From Pomphorhynchus laevis (lineage: Eukaryota > Acanthocephala > Palaeacanthocephala > Echinorhynchida > Pomphorhynchidae): a stretch of 64,000 nucleotides of DNA. Of the stretch, positions 11,690 through 21,114 are shown piece after piece. Position 1 is the stretch's first letter. Every line of letters starts with the position of its first letter. The translations under genes and the position numbers were made by a program. The notes under the pieces are model-generated. The model had not been told where the DNA came from and searched no databases. It saw nothing but the letters and a program-made list of their open reading frames with translations. The DNA is taken from positions 1 through 64,000 of the forward strand of contig WNNJ02002755.1 in assembly GCA_012934845.2 (NCBI GenBank). Direction: 5' to 3'.

Positions 11690-12743
11690 TCTGTACATAA
11701 TTATCATAGATTAAAAACACGTAATAGGAAATAGCCTTCCTGGTTTTACTTTAAAAATTAATATCAAATATATTCTGGGTCTATTCTAAAATTCAGATAA
11801 AAACTTATTTAAAAATTTAGAGAAACAAATTATAAATACTAATCGTGATATAATGCCTACATTATCGTTTAATAAATGATATTACAATACTCTTAAACAT
11901 ATATCTTAAATCTGTAAAATTCGAATTTAATGCTTAAATCAAAAATATTGTTAATTTCATAGAAATGTAAAATAATTTCTTATAAGAAAAAATTCCATAA
12001 GTAGCATAATGCATATGGTGACACCTACACAAATTAGGCTACAATATCTAAAAACATTCCCTCTCCAGCAACTAATCCGAATTTTTATCTCAAAAATATT
12101 TTTTATTATTTTCGTAAATTTTTAATATACAAAAGTAGACCATGTAAAAAAGTCTTTAATAGAAAATACCTTCCAAATTGTACATAAAAAAATATTAAGT
12201 ATATCCTTGTACCGGGGACCCATTCTAAAGTCCCATCAATATGAATAAAGAAGATCGATTAAATTACACATTAAAACGCACATAAAAATTGAATATTTTA
12301 AATAAAAATGCAAAGTAAAATTGACTATATATCCTAATCGTTAACCTCAATTGAGTACAAGACGAAGTGACGCAATTTGTTAATATCTAAAAAATTACTC
12401 GTTAATGCTTTTTTCGAAAAATTATTATTGCAAGAATGTGATCGATAAATGTGTTTATAAAATAGCTATATAATTTCCTTTGGGGACAAAACTAAAGTGT
12501 GTAATTGTGATGTGATTGATCACATCACAACTGTGTAAGCTAGAAGCAAATGAATACCTAAAAGTGTCGCTGTGGCTTATATAAAAGCATTTAATAATAC
12601 CCGCAAAAATAATACGCCTTGTTTTAACTTACTCTGAATTGCTGTGATTAAAATACTAAACTCGTTTTTACGTTTTAGACAGTATTTTGCATTCAAATTA
12701 TATGGAGAAACAAAATTAGTTTATTTTGACAAATATATGAAGA
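11690..12743. other. AT-rich intergenic DNA
   Basis: No gene, RNA or repeat that I can support. A short palindrome GTGATTGATCAC occurs at about 12512-12527. Confidence 0.55.
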
Positions 12744-12863
12744 AAAAATTGCAGTTTCGTGATTAAAACATCATATTATTTCCATAAAATTATATCGTAA
12801 AATAGTAATATTAAAAGCTCACCTCAGTTTTATAAGTTTGCTTCTTTTTAAACTTATTCTCCA
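12744..12863 (+). repeat. 120-bp direct repeat, copy 1
   Basis: Positions 12744-12863 appear identical to 18252-18371, same orientation, 5.5 kb apart. No ORF or terminal inverted repeats. It ends 36 bp before Naiad copy A. Either a pseudo-LTR-like end or a small segmental duplication. Confidence 0.85.
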
Positions 12864-12942
12864 TCATTTATCAAAACTAAGGTAGTAATAACTCCCATCA
12901 TTAAATATTAATAATAATTGTAAGTGCAATACCGCAGGTGTA

Positions 12943-13353
12943 GTGTATCTAATACAATGCACATGTGGATTGCAATATATAGGAAAAACATATCAAATGT
13001 TAAAAACTAGGTTTAGGCAACACATATATAATATACAGCATAATAGTCAAACTATATTTCATAAACATATGAGATTAATAGGACATGATATTAAAAACTG
13101 TAAATTATTTATTTTAGAACATATTATCGAAGAAAACATTTCAATATTAAATCAAAAACTATTAGAAAAAGAAGATTTTTGGATTAAAACGCTTAATTCC
13201 ATGTACCCATTAGGATTGAATGACGTGGTACAAGGAATTGGCAGAAGTAGTATAATACATAATAAACAACTATATTATAATAATCCGGTTAAACGCAAAC
13301 CAAGAAGTCATGGTGATAAAAGGAATAAGAAAAATAGACTTAAAAATAATTAA
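12943..13353 (+). CDS. Naiad GIY-YIG endonuclease domain
   Basis: N-terminal nuclease of the element, which would nick target DNA to prime reverse transcription. The frame is open from about 12890, before the first Met, and reads NCKCNTAGVVYLIQCTCG then LQYIGKTYQMLKTRF; VVYLI and QYIG are the GIY and YIG strands. The two Cys of QCTC and the His residues of RQHIYNIQH and FHKHMRLIGH fit the CCHH signature of Penelope nucleases. The given start is the first in-frame Met but lies inside the GIY strand, so the true start is upstream or supplied otherwise. A one-base difference from copy B in the A-rich run near 13340 ends this frame early. Confidence 0.88.
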   Translation: MYLIQCTCGLQYIGKTYQMLKTRFRQHIYNIQHNSQTIFHKHMRLIGHDIKNCKLFILEHIIEENISILNQKLLEKEDFWIKTLNSMYPLGLNDVVQGIGRSSIIHNKQLYYNNPVKRKPRSHGDKRNKKNRLKNN

Positions 13354-13612
13354 AAAAGATATGTATATAAATGAACAATTAGAAATGTTAAAACAACTTT
13401 TAAGTGATAATAAGCTAAAAGATCTTTATGTAAATATAAGAAGTTTTTCTAAAGATATCATATGTTCAATAAATCAAAAATTAATTAACGACTATGATAG
13501 GCTAAGTTGTATAATAGACAGTTATTGTAATACAAAATACCATAATCGTACAATAAATGTAAATAATAACAATAGAAAATATACATTAACCATAAACTTC
13601 ATTAATAAATGA
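13310..13612 (+). CDS. Naiad linker, first part, ended by TGA
   Basis: This frame overlaps the end of the nuclease frame and is continuous with the downstream RT frame except for the single TGA at 13610-13612. It is Lys/Asn-rich (INEQLEMLKQLLSDNK, then YVNIRSFSKDIICSINQ) with no catalytic motif of its own. Copy B has TGT (Cys) at the TGA position (29796-29798). After the TGA the frame stays open into the RT. Confidence 0.75.
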   Translation: MVIKGIRKIDLKIIKKDMYINEQLEMLKQLLSDNKLKDLYVNIRSFSKDIICSINQKLINDYDRLSCIIDSYCNTKYHNRTINVNNNNRKYTLTINFINK

Positions 13613-13792
13613 ATAGATAACATAAATATAGCCGGACTTTTAAATAATTCTAAAAGTAAAGAAATAATAGGGTCAGATTTAAGTAAATATATTCCTAAAA
13701 TAAGGTATAAACTCCTACCACCATTAGGACGAAAAATTTGTAATTATAATAAAGAATTAAAATCAATATGTAACGATAATATTAGAAACATA

Positions 13793-15469
13793 ATGGAAAC
13801 AGAATGCAATTGTAAAAGTCTTAGTTTTGATAAAATAAATGAACATATATGTACCCATAATCTAGAATTAATTGAAAATTGTGAATTAAGAAAGCTGCTA
13901 TCAAAAGGGTATAAATATAGATTAAATAACAACAACGGCAAAAATAAAATTTACAGTTCGTTATATAATAACTTAAATGATTACTTTAGTAAGCTGATTA
14001 ATAGTGAAAGCTCGAATATATCTAAGATAAAAATTTGGAAAGATTATATATTTGATAAAATTAAAAATAAAATGAAAATAACAAACAATTATAAAAGGAA
14101 AGATAAAATTAATAAAGATATGTATAAAGAACTTACTAAATTAAAGGATAACTATATAATAACAACTATTGATAAAGCTAGTAATAACTTTGTCTTCATA
14201 TGCAAAAAGCTTTATTATGATATACTAATGAAAGAGGTTAATTCTAATGATTTAAATGTAAATCCAACATATGAACGTAGTGAGTTGAGTTTAGAAACAA
14301 TTATTACAAGTCACTGTTCTATAATGGATAAAAAGGGTATAAAGGTTGAATTAGATAATAAAACTATACCTATATTATATTGGAATCCAAAATTACATAA
14401 AAATCCAATAAAACCTAGGTTCATATGTAGTGCGTTTAAATGTACATTAAAACCACTTTCTGTCTATATGAATAAAATACTTAAAGTAATTAAAGCACAT
14501 TTTAAAAAATATTGCAAGGTAATCGAAATTAATACTGGTATAAAACACTATTTCAGTATTAATTCTACAAAAGAATTTTTAGAACAGACAAAAGGAATAA
14601 ATTTTCAAAATATAAATACATACGATTTTAGTACGCTTTATACAAATCTAGATTTAGTAGATATTAAAGAAGCGTTAGTAAAATTAATTAACCTTATATT
14701 CGGAAAAAGATATACATATATATGTTATAATAATTATAACGCCTATCTAACAAAAATTAAACCATCAAATAAATATAAATATATGGATAAAATTGAATTA
14801 ATAGAATCCTTAAATATTTTGATAAATCAAAATTATTTAAAAGTAGGGACATCTATATTTAGACAAGTAAAAGGTGTTCCAATGGGTGGTAATAGTAGCC
14901 CAATTAAAGCTGACTTGTTTTTAAGCTTTATAGAATATGAATTTGTTCATAACTGTGTAAAAACTAAATCTAAACTATATAAATATATGAAATATATGTT
15001 TCGATACATTGATGATATATGTGTATTTAATTCTAATAATTTTTATTCAATTAGTGAGCACATTTATCCAGAAAGCCTTATTCTTAACAAAACCAATATT
15101 AATGATAAAGAAGGTGTATATCTAGATATGAACATTAAATTAACATTAACTAAAACTACTATTAATTTATATCGTAAAGATGACATATTTAAATTTACAA
15201 GAAACATATTTTTGCATGAGCATTCATGCATACCATATAATATAAAATATAATACATTAAATAATGAAATTTTAAGAATTGCAACAATATGTAATGATAT
15301 TGGCTTTCTTCAAAATCATTTAAATAATTTAATAGATACATATTTTAAACTAGGTTACTATAAAAATAACATCAAGCAGAAAATAGTAAAATATATAAAT
15401 CAACACAATAATATAAAGAATAAATTTAAACTCTTAAGTGGCAAATTTTTATGGATGGATAATAAATAA
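13793..15469 (+). CDS. Naiad reverse transcriptase
   Basis: The frame is open from 13613; 13793 is the first convenient Met. It starts with the CxC linker motif (METECNCKSLSFDKIN). Reverse transcriptase motifs follow in order: IPILYWNPKLHKNPIKPRF, motif A YDFSTLYTNLDLVDI (catalytic Asp), motif B GVPMGGNSSPIKADLFLS, and motif C FRYIDDICVF with the YIDD pair. The RT group is related to telomerase RT. It copies the element RNA at the nicked target. The C-terminal part ends FLWMDNK, a marker that lets the many truncated copies downstream be recognised. The protein runs to its expected end. Confidence 0.93.
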   Translation: METECNCKSLSFDKINEHICTHNLELIENCELRKLLSKGYKYRLNNNNGKNKIYSSLYNNLNDYFSKLINSESSNISKIKIWKDYIFDKIKNKMKITNNYKRKDKINKDMYKELTKLKDNYIITTIDKASNNFVFICKKLYYDILMKEVNSNDLNVNPTYERSELSLETIITSHCSIMDKKGIKVELDNKTIPILYWNPKLHKNPIKPRFICSAFKCTLKPLSVYMNKILKVIKAHFKKYCKVIEINTGIKHYFSINSTKEFLEQTKGINFQNINTYDFSTLYTNLDLVDIKEALVKLINLIFGKRYTYICYNNYNAYLTKIKPSNKYKYMDKIELIESLNILINQNYLKVGTSIFRQVKGVPMGGNSSPIKADLFLSFIEYEFVHNCVKTKSKLYKYMKYMFRYIDDICVFNSNNFYSISEHIYPESLILNKTNINDKEGVYLDMNIKLTLTKTTINLYRKDDIFKFTRNIFLHEHSCIPYNIKYNTLNNEILRIATICNDIGFLQNHLNNLIDTYFKLGYYKNNIKQKIVKYINQHNNIKNKFKLLSGKFLWMDNK

Positions 15470-15509
15470 TATACTTTGCATTAGAATAAGATACTAGATA
15501 GTTATTTCA

Positions 15510-15611
15510 GAGGAAATACATCATTAGCATGTATTTGGCCCCGCTGCTATGCTGGGTAGATGAGTTAGGGGCCGAAACCTGATAGCATAGCAGTTCCTCC
15601 TGATGACCTCT
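15510..15611 (+). ncRNA. conserved pseudoknotted RNA domain of Naiad 3' end
   Basis: Pairing read by eye: outer stem GAGGAA (15510-15515) with TTCCTC (15594-15599); hairpin ATACAT (15516-15521) with ATGTAT (15529-15534); stem P1 TTGGCCCC (15535-15542) with GGGGCCGA (15568-15575); stem P2 CTGCTATGCT (15544-15553) with AGCATAGCAG (15584-15593). P1 and P2 interleave, making an H-type pseudoknot. CTGATGA and CCTCT follow at 15600-15611, and CCTCT can pair with AGAGG (15509-15513) instead of the outer stem. The domain recurs in at least six other Naiad pieces here with compensatory changes. Function unknown; self-cleavage, RT recognition or template priming are possible. Confidence 0.8.
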
Positions 15612-15848
15612 AATTCTTATTCTGATACAACGTCTGTTATTTATTAGTCAATTCATAAAAATGACGTTTATTTTAAATTTTATTTTTTATTTTTTATTTT
15701 TATTTTTATTTTTTAACTTGATTTAAATTATAGAAAATCTAAAAACAATTATTAATTTTATTATTTAATTATTAAATTTTGATTTAGCATTATTATGTTT
15801 TGTTTATTTTATAATTATATAACAATACGTAGACTCAGTTAGCTGATT

Positions 15849-16181
15849 TAATCCTGTATATATGGGTATGTATCTGGCAGTCAAGTGACTGTGGGAATTG
15901 ATCCGTAGATAACTGAGACGTTTGAAGGCAAATAAATGGTGAGTTTATCAGCGACTGGGTAAGTCGACAGGATTCTATTTTGTGTAGTGCAATACCCTAA
16001 TAGTACAAGGAAGTATATTAAGTTTCTTATCAATAAAAGGAACTTGTGCGAGGTCGAGAAAAATAGAGATAGTAATTTATAATGCGCATAACTGCATGTC
16101 TTGCCTACTGTCTATCATACTTTTGGAATATTAATCATAATTTTAGAAAAAATTACTTCTAAAAAAATAAAAATCTAAATT
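15849..16181. other. unassigned spacer
   Basis: Lies between Naiad copy A and the Merlin target site. TGGCAGTCAAGTGA and GAATTGATCCG near 15875-15910 vaguely resemble Pol III boxes, too weakly for a call. No ORF. Confidence 0.4.
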
Positions 16182-16189
16182 GATAAATT

Positions 16190-18230
16190 GGGTCTTCTCG
16201 GTTTGGTTATCCCAAGCAAATAAAAATTCTTTTGGCTTATTTTAAGCAGTTTAAATATGCGTATCGACTATGTCAATTTTATTTTGTAGAAACCAAGTTG
16301 AGTATTAAAAAAATATATTTTATTTTTTTTGAAAAAAATTAAAAATTAAATTAAATTAGGTTGGCATCCTAAGAACATACATCGTCTTAGTAAAAAACAT
16401 CATTGGAAGGCACTTGCGGATCGTCGCCTCAAAGTATGATTCTCACGCAATATTATCCGGAAATACCATTCCGAGAATTCGAATACTCGGATACAGGCCG
16501 TTATCGAATACAAGCCGTTAATTCGAATACAAGCCGTTATCGATAAGGACATGAATGGACTTTTGGGGCTTGTCGGTTTGGTTCTTCCAAGCAAATAAAA
16601 AATCTATTGCCTTTTTTTAAGCAGTATAAATATGCGTATCGACTATGTCAATTTTATTTTGTAGAAACCAAGTTGAGTATAAAAAACATATTTTAATTTA
16701 AAAAAAATATAAAATTAAATTAAATCTCAAATATAAGAGCGTCGTGGTTAAAAAAATCACATAAAATACTTATTATACATCTTGACATGACTGGTAAGTT
16801 TGAGCTTTAAACAATGCATATTCACAGTAAAATTTGTTTTTTTTTTAATTTTTCGTCAAAAAAGTAAATTAAAATTAAAAAAGCTCAAAATTTTTAAGCA
16901 AAAATACAAACTTTTGTATTGCTATTATAAACTAATTTTTATGGTATATAACATACCACAATTTGATCAGCTATGCTATTAAATATTTGACGATATTCAA
17001 TTTTACATTTTTAAAAAATATTTGGAAGTATTATTTAAAAAAATAATTTTAAAATTTTAAATATTTGACGATATTCAATTTTTACATTTTTTAAAAAATA
17101 TTTGGAAGTATTGTTTAAAATCAATATCAGAGTATATTGCTCAAAATACCCACTAATTATTATTTTTAAACAATACTTGTAAAAAATTTATTTCCGATAC
17201 AAATTCCTCACTTTGATCAACATTCTGAAAATGGTATCCGTCCATTGAATCCAGCCCGCTGTAACCCTTCCACATATTGACATGTACAATTTAAGTAGTG
17301 GGGGAGAGGCAAATAGCAAAATATGATAAAACAATTTCAATTATTTTCTAATGAAGATGCATTATTTATACCCAAACACAACTAAAGTATCGAGATGTAT
17401 CATATATATTTTATGTAAATATTTTGAGCAATATACTCTGATATTGGTTATGAAATTTAAAAATTATTTTTTTAAATAATACTTGCAAATATTTTTTAAA
17501 AAATGTAAAATTGAATATCGTCAAATATTTAAGAGCATGGCTGATCAAATTATAGTATGTTCTAAAACATAAAAATTAGTATGAAGGGTTGCGCAAAACG
17601 TCAAATGCGCACAGTTCTCGAAAATAGTTTCGAAAATCTACAGCCGTTTCTTGGCTCAGGACCAACTCATGTTTACAAAATTTGATGCTGGTTAATTGCT
17701 TTGTCCAGCAATATGCAAGGAGAATGACCTTTTCCAATGGAATTCGGGATCCATCAAACCACGTGTTCTTACGGACGAATACCCATTCCCTGCAACCTGC
17801 TTTGGCGCAATACCAGTGCAAAGATTGGGTGCAATCGACGACACTTTTTTTCTAATGAGGGAAAGAAAAAGTGATTGTCAGCATATCTAATTATATACCC
17901 CTGTGGTATATCTAATTATATACCCACATGTACAATTTAAGTAGTGGGAGAGGCAAATGGCAAAATATGATAAAAAATTTCAATTATTTTCTAATGAAGA
18001 TCCACCATTCATACCCAAACACAACTAAAGTATCGAGATGTATCAGATATATTTTATGTGATAATTTGATTTAATTTTTAATTTTTTTCAAAAAAAATAA
18101 AATATGTTTTTTTAATACTCAACTTGGTTTCTACAAAATAAAATTGACATAGTCGATACGCATATTTATACTGCTTAAAATAAGCCAAAAGATTTTTTAT
18201 TTGCTAGGGAGAACCAAACCGAGAAGACCC
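16190..18230 (-). mobile_element. Merlin DNA transposon
   Basis: The ends are long inverted repeats of roughly 170 bp: GGGTCTTCTCGGTTTGGTT from 16190 and its complement ending at 18230. The 8-bp duplication GATAAATT flanks it exactly (16182-16189 and 18231-18238), as expected for Merlin (IS1016-related). The left end is duplicated inside the element (16565-16730), an inner inverted pair lies at 16920-17120 and 17430-17580, and 17278-17420 is repeated at 17920-18060. It holds a fragment of transposase on the minus strand, so this looks like a rearranged non-autonomous copy. Confidence 0.9.
17576..17821 (-). pseudogene. Merlin transposase N-terminal fragment
   Basis: The minus-strand frame reads CREWVFVRKNTWFDGSRIPL, then EKVILLAYCW, FCKHELVLSQETAVDFRNYF and RELCAF. 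This matches the conserved N-terminal half of Merlin/IS1016 transposases (the VRKGTWF-like, SLEKILLL-like and HELG-like blocks). The DDE catalytic half is absent, so it is a remnant. The frame may extend upstream to about 17890. Its position between Merlin-type inverted ends supports the call. Confidence 0.85.
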
Positions 18231-18251
18231 GATAAATTTTTATCTAAAAAT

Positions 18252-18371
18252 AAAAATTGCAGTTTCGTGATTAAAACATCATATTATTTCCATAAAATTA
18301 TATCGTAAAATAGTAATATTAAAAGCTCACCTCAGTTTTATAAGTTTGCTTCTTTTTAAACTTATTCTCCA
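18252..18371 (+). repeat. 120-bp direct repeat, copy 2
   Basis: Same sequence and orientation as 12744-12863; begins 13 bp after the Merlin target duplication. See copy 1. Confidence 0.85.
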
Positions 18372-18848
18372 ATAATCCCCGGTATTTCGTAGAGACAACA
18401 AGTCATGGATAACATTGCCCAAGGGTTCTTTCCAATCATATTTCAAGATCATGTCATTAATATGACTCCATGCATGTACTACTTTCTGCCTGACCAACTA
18501 ACCATTTGGGCTCAAAAAGGTTCCCAATGTATAAAACACATATTGAAAATCAATTTTGAAGTACCCCCATTGGCATGCAATATGCTCCCTATTTAAAATA
18601 TGACAAAAATTATCGTGAGAAAATGAGCAGCGAAAACATGTGCGGTGCTTCAAGACTCAACAAAACTCATATTTTCCATAGCAATTCCTACCAGACAAAG
18701 AAAGGTTAGTGCAGATCTTTATAATTATTTTGTGTCAAGCAAAGAGAGGGAACTCTTTCTTCTGGTGACGCGGGAAGTGAAAAGGGCAACCTTTTCTCTC
18801 CTGGCTCCTGCTAGGAGTAGGCAATCCCACTCCAGCTAACTTAACACA
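18372..18848. other. unassigned, possible LINE ORF1 remnant at the end
   Basis: A 63-codon frame at 18405-18596 has no family I know. From about 18700 the sequence resembles the region just before ORF2 in LINE copy 4, so the last ~150 bp is probably the decayed end of LINE ORF1. Confidence 0.4.
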
Positions 18849-19788
18849 ATGCAAAGTAATCAAGAGCCTTTTTCACTGAATATCCTTCAGTGGAATTCGG
18901 GAGGTGCTTCCGCCCTTAGCCTTCTATCTGGTAAATATGCAGATGTTATAGTCCTCCAGGAGACGCGGTCTATACGTCTCCTCCAGGATATTACTCGAAT
19001 TATACCTAGGCACATCTACACCCACTATACTCAGTATATAACCCCTCCTCACTCCTCTTTATCTCAAGGACTATTGACATTAGTTAATTGCTCCTTAAGA
19101 TCGGCCCTCTTTTTAAACTATTCTTATCCAACCCTGTCTAGATTAGCTATATCACTTTGTAAGAACGGTAAAAGTATCAGTATAGCCAATATATATTAGG
19201 CCAGAAGAAATTCACAAGAACAGTGAGCTCCTGGATCGTATTTTGGGTAGTGGCTATGACATGTCACTCGGTGACTTCAACGACATAACTGATCGTTGGA
19301 TTAATGCAGCACGCTGCAGAGCTAGGAACGACTACCTTATTCACAAACCAGCGTGCTCCACCTTTCATTGCTCAACAACCAATTCTCGCCTCGACATTTT
19401 ACTGCTTCATAAGATGTGGTTGTTGAAACCCATCTGCACTGAGCAGTCGCGTCAACAACTGTCCTATTTTCATGACCTGATTCGCTGGAGGGTTGAGGAA
19501 GATACATTGCTTAGAAGAAGGTTTCACGTTGATCCCATCATAGTGGCTTTCTTTCAGGCAGCTATCCAACTCTTCCCCCGAATTAGTAATGAGAGTAAGA
19601 CCGAATTTAATTCCTACCTCTCATCGCAAGCTACCGCTATGCTTTCGACTACCTATAAAGGTCGCATATACGATCTTACTTCAACAAAACTTAACGTCCT
19701 CGCTAAAATGCTAAACCTTCCCAATCTCTCTGTTTCCGCCAGACAGGCCATCTCGAATAAATGCTGGAGCTTTAGATATAGGTTCTAG
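18849..19788 (+). pseudogene. LINE ORF2 endonuclease region, broken
   Basis: Starts MQSNQEPFSLNILQWNSGGA, then ADVIVLQETRSIRLL, the first two conserved blocks of APE-type endonucleases (Asn and Glu of the active site). After a break near 19199 it resumes with YDMSLGDFNDITDRW (GDFN block). NSRLDILLLHKMWLL lies near the expected SxxS/DH block. This nuclease would nick target DNA for primed reverse transcription; here it is interrupted. Confidence 0.85.
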
Positions 19789-19887
19789 CTGAGCAGGGAT
19801 AGGACGAGCTTTGCTCACCTTAACCTTTCTTAGGCTTCCTTCTGGAAAATATTCAAGAAGAAAATTAACTGCTGAAAGGATAGAGCT

Positions 19888-20772
19888 TTGGTTAGGATAG
19901 GTAGCATAGGCCTTGACAAAGTTTTAGAGGAGTCACTATCCTTACATAATCATGGGCCACTTAATCTCCCCAACCAATTCCACCTTTGTGACTTCAGGAG
20001 TAAGGATCTATCTGTAACAGATATCCTAAACTCATGGGGACCACTTCCGTGCACCATCAGATCCCACGCACCACTCTCCACTCGGATCTATCAGCTTTTG
20101 ACATACAGTCAGAGAAAGGATGTCGGCATCACAATGCTATTAGCCTCCCCGTCCGATATTGCTGGCATAAATATTAGCCGACGTGTGTTTTTACCCAAAA
20201 AGAAATCTATTTCATGTCCTAAAGATTTGCAGCCCATTTCAATTCAAAACTCCCTAATATCCATTTACAAAAAAGCGTTTGTCCGTAAAATCCGCGATTA
20301 TTTAAGTAGGCAAAATTTAATTCCACCAAGTTTCCATGGGTTCGTCAAAGGTCGCTCGGTCCATTCAGCAATAAGTGAAGTGCATCAATTTTGTCAGGGT
20401 AACAGTCATCGGCTTGCTATGGCCGTTTTTCTTGACTTTTTTGCTGCATTTGACCGCATATCCATTACCTTCGTTATCTCCTCTCTCAGGTCCCTCGGGT
20501 TGCCTGTGAGAATTGTTAACAGGATGGAGATATTGCTATACACCAAGCGGTTTTACTATGAAGACGACCCTGATGCGTGTCAGTTCTACCATATTACGGG
20601 TGTGCCACAAGGCTCCCCAATTTCTCCAATCTTATATCTTGCTGCCTCTATTGAACTATACAAAAAATTCAGACGCGATCAACATCTTGTGGTATACGCT
20701 GATGATACCACAGCCGAGTTCTCTAAACGCAAGTGCAAAGACGTAGTCTCGGACTTCAGCCGCTTCTTTTGA
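19888..20772 (+). pseudogene. LINE ORF2 reverse transcriptase, truncated
   Basis: RT motifs read through without interruption: SCPKDLQPISIQNSLISIY, FHGFVKGRSVHSAISEVH, motif A MAVFLDFFAAFDRI, motif B GVPQGSPISPILY, and motif C LVVYADDTTAEF. The type is Jockey/I/R1. The frame stops at 20770 where copy 3 continues with DQLPISNLILNSAKSQVV-like sequence, so the thumb region is lost from this frame. Confidence 0.9.
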
Positions 20773-21114
20773 GATTAACAGACCGGCTGACTCCATCCAA
20801 TATTATTTTAAACTCCTCCAAATCGCAGGTGGTTCTCTTTCATGGCGCCCCTGCTTCTCAAGCTCCTCATCTCACAATTCCGAGCATAATCCACCTCGTT
20901 TAAACTTTTATGGGTGGGGTGAGAGACCCCGGATGGTTTAGTTGAAGAGCGGCGTGCTGTATTGGTTGGAGGGCTCAGATCCCACTGGACCTGATGCCGT
21001 AACAAAGTCAAAGAAGCGAACTGGCTGTTTTCGATTAGTTTCTTTTCATGTTTTGTTTATAATTATTTTCATCAGTTGTTATTTATTAAGAAAACCTTTA
21101 TTTATTTAAGATAT

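Larger units (their letters stand above)
12899..15848 (+). mobile_element. Naiad-type Penelope-like retroelement, copy A
   Basis: Domain order is GIY-YIG endonuclease, then a linker with CxC motif, then reverse transcriptase. This is the permuted order that defines Naiads; other Penelope elements carry the nuclease at the C terminus. It begins in a (TAA)n-like run shared with copy B and ends with GTAGACTCAGTTAGCTGA at 15829-15846. A pseudoknotted RNA domain lies 40 bp after the RT stop. It is the most complete of about ten Naiad pieces here, with one frameshift between nuclease and linker and one in-frame TGA. Two tails of the same family lie upstream, in keeping with the tandem layouts of Penelope-like elements. 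Confidence 0.92.
18849..21110 (+). mobile_element. Jockey/I-type LINE, copy 1
   Basis: Order is AP-like endonuclease, reverse transcriptase, then a short non-coding 3' end terminating TTATTAAGAAAACCTTTATT near 21110. It lacks most of ORF1, and part of the region after the RT that is present in copy 3. Four copies of this family occur in the window (18.8, 23-26, 39.5 and 62 kb). Confidence 0.9.

Noticed and set aside
15535-15593. HDV-like ribozyme reading of the Naiad pseudoknot
   Set aside because: The P1/P2 topology is similar, but there is no P3, no P1.1 and no catalytic C in the right place; only 8 nt lie between P1 and P2 3' strands.
15568-15606. Ordinary hammerhead from GGGGCCGAAAC and CTGATGA after the Naiad RT
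   Set aside because: That GAAAC precedes CTGATGA by about 24 nt with no room for stems I and III.
18405-18596. 63-codon ORF as a small host gene
   Set aside because: No family resemblance, no conserved copy and a length expected by chance.
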